A stretch of DNA of 64,000 bases, from contig CAXYYJ010000014.1 in the NCBI GenBank assembly GCA_964293475.1, positions 29,320 through 93,319 on the forward strand, written 5' to 3'. Numbering within the stretch: the stretch's first letter is position 1; each line of letters opens with the position of its first letter. Below, piece after piece: positions 62,008 to 64,000 of the stretch. The notes below the pieces were generated by a model. That model had not been told where the DNA came from, ran no database searches, and was given only the letters and a program-made list of their open reading frames with translations. This stretch comes from UBA12170 sp964293475 (lineage in GTDB: Bacteria > Bacteroidota > Bacteroidia > Bacteroidales > UBA12170). The position numbers and the translations under genes are program-made.

Positions 62008-62407
62008 TGTATCTTTCCTCTAAAAATATTTCATAAAATAAAGTTATTCAAATTTTTTATGTAATGATTGGATAAAAAAGAAATCATTTTCATGCATTTT
62101 ACTAGATTAGGAATTTTTTGCTAATGCACCTATGCTTGATTTTAGTAGATATAATAATTTCTACGTTGCAAGATTAGAATATGTGGTTTAAAGTAATATT
62201 AGGAAATATATATTATACAATTATAAATAATTCTTCAGGAAAATTCAAAAGAAAAAGGATGGTTTCTACGGTAACAATCTACTCTATAGCTAAGCGTCAC
62301 TTAATTTTAACATTGAATTAATTTAATTAACATTACATATCTTAAACTATCTTTTATTTTGCTGTTTAACAAATATTAGACACTTTAGTAACAAAGGGTG
62401 CTCCATT
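62008..62407. other. 400-base AT-rich gap between the cold-shock repeat gene and the helicase gene
   Basis: No reading frame, TAnnTTTG box, terminator or repeat was recognised in this strongly AT-rich stretch. Since both flanking genes run on the minus strand, it may hold a promoter for the cold-shock gene or a non-coding RNA, but nothing in it supports either directly. Confidence 0.35.
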
Positions 62408-64000
62408 TTATAAGCAGTTCTTTTGATTAAAATTTAGATGAGTTTCGACTCGCATCAATAATTGATTATTTTTTTTATGAAATAACTTGGCAGAGGAATC
62501 AAAACCTTCTCTAATGCAACTGGCTAATACTCTAATGTCCAAAGGTAAATCTTGTTTATTTATTCCAACTTGCTGTGCTTTTTCAATAATTATCATAGTT
62601 ACTAAACCAAATCCAAAGCTTAGCTCAGGAACAAGTCGAGTTACAAAATTTCTGGCCTTTATTAAATAACCTGTATTGTCCGCACGATTAACATCTGGAA
62701 TATTTGCATTTAATTCATTTAAAGGTTGCCCATGAACATAGACTTTAAGTATATTAGCTAATAAATTGAGTTTAGGAATAATTTCTGTGGTGGTTGTTTC
62801 GGGTTTCAATCCGACTGCTTTCTTTATTTGAGCTATCGTGGATTGCTTTGTAAATATTTTCTCGATAAAAGAATCATTAGATATCAACCATTCAAAGAAC
62901 CAATCAATTATTTCAAGAATAGATTTGGACGTTATGCTCTTAATTCCTTCCAATTCTATTGCCATATCTAACTCATAAATTATTAATGGCTCCAAGCCAG
63001 TTTTAATACCAATTTCTTTTTGCCATAGCTGTTCTTCTGATAAGTTGTCTAATTCATTTCTTATGTCTAGCAATCTTCTAACTTGGGCACTAAATTGCTC
63101 TGTATTGCCTGCTTCACTTGCTTTGAATGCATATAAGGATTTACTAAGCAAATTTTTTGTATCTGTAGCTGATAACTTCTCTGGTTTAAAGCGACATAAT
63201 ATGTTTGTTTCTTCAACAGATAATTCATTAATATTTTCTTGTAACGAATCTAAAATATATTCTAAGGGATCTTTTATTGTAAGACACTGGTCTCCCTTTG
63301 AGAATACTTCGTTCTTCAATTGCCACCACCGATTAGAAATAGTTGAATCTTGGATCGTAATAATTTCCCCTGGTATTAGAATTACAGCGCCTTGCGAGGA
63401 CAGTCCTGCTCTTCCGGCTCTTCCTGCAGCATTTAACAATTCATGAGGTTTTACTCGTTGTCTATTTTCTTCATCTTCATCAAAACGATCATCCCCTGCT
63501 ATAATGACCATTTCCGCAGGCAGATTAATTCCTTGAGCAAGTGTTGTAGTTGCTACAAGCGCTATAGAGCCATTAGCAGATTTAAAATAATTTTCTATCA
63601 ATGTCCGTTCTTGTGGTAATAATAGACCATGATGCACACCTACATTTCTGCATTCATAGAAATAAGAATGTTCAATTTCACCTAGCTCAAGGCCAATGCT
63701 GGATATAATATCTTTATTTTGATTTATGTATTCTTCGTAATTATTTATTCTTCTTTTAAGTGATTCTGCAATAGTACGTGATGTTGAGTTAGCTATTCTT
63801 GGATCATCCACAAATATGAGTGTTTTAAGTCCAAGCATCGAAAATTGTATTGCAATTCTTGCAGCTATATCATTTCTGTTACTAGTAAGCTGCCACCATT
63901 GGTTTATACCTAGTGGAACATTCCGATCAAGAATTTGTGTTTTAAAATCATTAGTGTCCGGTAAAAAAAATAAAACCGGGTCGCACCTTTTATAGAACCA
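62408..64000 (-). CDS. Ski2-like superfamily II helicase, C-terminal part (5' end outside window)
   Basis: The visible 530 codons stay open to the last base of the window, so the gene starts beyond it; an ATG at 63838 is internal. The part seen begins within the helicase core. RecA2 motifs are VDDPRIANSTSRTIAESL, VGVHHGLLLPQERTLIENYF, motif V ATTTLAQGINLPAEMVII (63518-63550) and motif VI NAAGRAGRAG (about 63404-63430). VHHG, T-x-x-L-x-x-G-x-N-x-P and GRAGR are characteristic of Ski2/Hel308/Brr2-type helicases. The C-terminal ~330 residues are helical and not recognised. HamB of the Hachiman defence system and AbpB are Ski2-like helicases and are possible relatives, but this cannot be decided here. 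It is upstream of the cold-shock repeat gene. Confidence 0.85.
   Translation of the reverse strand, partial: WFYKRCDPVLFFLPDTNDFKTQILDRNVPLGINQWWQLTSNRNDIAARIAIQFSMLGLKTLIFVDDPRIANSTSRTIAESLKRRINNYEEYINQNKDIISSIGLELGEIEHSYFYECRNVGVHHGLLLPQERTLIENYFKSANGSIALVATTTLAQGINLPAEMVIIAGDDRFDEDEENRQRVKPHELLNAAGRAGRAGLSSQGAVILIPGEIITIQDSTISNRWWQLKNEVFSKGDQCLTIKDPLEYILDSLQENINELSVEETNILCRFKPEKLSATDTKNLLSKSLYAFKASEAGNTEQFSAQVRRLLDIRNELDNLSEEQLWQKEIGIKTGLEPLIIYELDMAIELEGIKSITSKSILEIIDWFFEWLISNDSFIEKIFTKQSTIAQIKKAVGLKPETTTTEIIPKLNLLANILKVYVHGQPLNELNANIPDVNRADNTGYLIKARNFVTRLVPELSFGFGLVTMIIIEKAQQVGINKQDLPLDIRVLASCIREGFDSSAKLFHKKNNQLLMRVETHLNFNQKNCL

Noticed and set aside
1..64000. tRNA, rRNA, insertion sequences, toxin-antitoxin pairs
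   Set aside because: None was recognised on reading both strands. Small tRNA genes could be missed without a covariance search.

Overview
The window looks like a chromosome segment of a member of the Bacteroidota, probably Bacteroidales or a close relative. The evidence is four secreted proteins with a type IX secretion (T9SS) C-terminal sorting domain, the gliding-type ABC transporter genes gldF and gldG, a long-form IspG, DUF3098 and YceD/L32 in their usual Bacteroidota forms, and a recurring promoter element TAnnTTTG (the Bacteroidota sigma -7 box) a short distance upstream of at least 15 genes. Most genes lack a Shine-Dalgarno sequence. No rRNA, tRNA, CRISPR array, insertion sequence or intact prophage was recognised.

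Layout. 1-5.3 kb: the 3' part of ispG, a T9SS cargo protein, and the potassium uptake pair trkA-trkH. 5.4-9.6 kb: an FG-GAP/UnbV secreted protein, an AraC-type regulator and an Hsp20 chaperone. 9.7-19.5 kb: a membrane-anchored 887-residue protein, an SRPBCC protein, a beta-helix T9SS protein, a long PurF-type amidophosphoribosyltransferase, a FadL-type outer-membrane protein and a Tyr/Gly/Ser-rich lipoprotein. 19.6-26.2 kb: housekeeping genes proS, yceD-rpmF, recO, a DUF454 gene, a periplasmic protein of the family often labelled asparagine synthetase B, and dnaB. 26.5-31.1 kb: a five-gene MacAB-like export operon. 31.6-41.5 kb: an ALDH7 dehydrogenase, an outer-membrane protein, free-methionine-sulfoxide reductase, gldF-gldG interrupted from a DUF4340 gene by a truncated BRO-family gene, a flippase, truB and DUF3098. 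41.5-46.6 kb: ftsX, a D-threonine-aldolase/D-serine-dehydratase-like enzyme, a DMT transporter and lepA. 46.7-57.1 kb: a T9SS protein, a TonB receptor with the CxxxM/HxM copper-binding signature plus a small Cys-rich partner, a flippase-like membrane protein, a GMC oxidoreductase with its subunit 3, and a PpiD-like periplasmic foldase.

57.3-64 kb is different. After a last core-like outer-membrane gene the DNA becomes visibly more AT-rich and loses the TAnnTTTG promoters. Two large minus-strand genes occupy it: a Ski2-like superfamily II helicase running off the right edge of the window, and downstream of it a 1288-residue protein with two N-terminal cold-shock (nucleic-acid binding) domains, about ten tandem ~70-residue helical repeats, and a C-terminal domain I do not recognise. 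I do not know this pair as a described system. The composition, gene sizes and domain pairing fit a laterally acquired anti-phage or nucleic-acid surveillance module, but that function is inference only.
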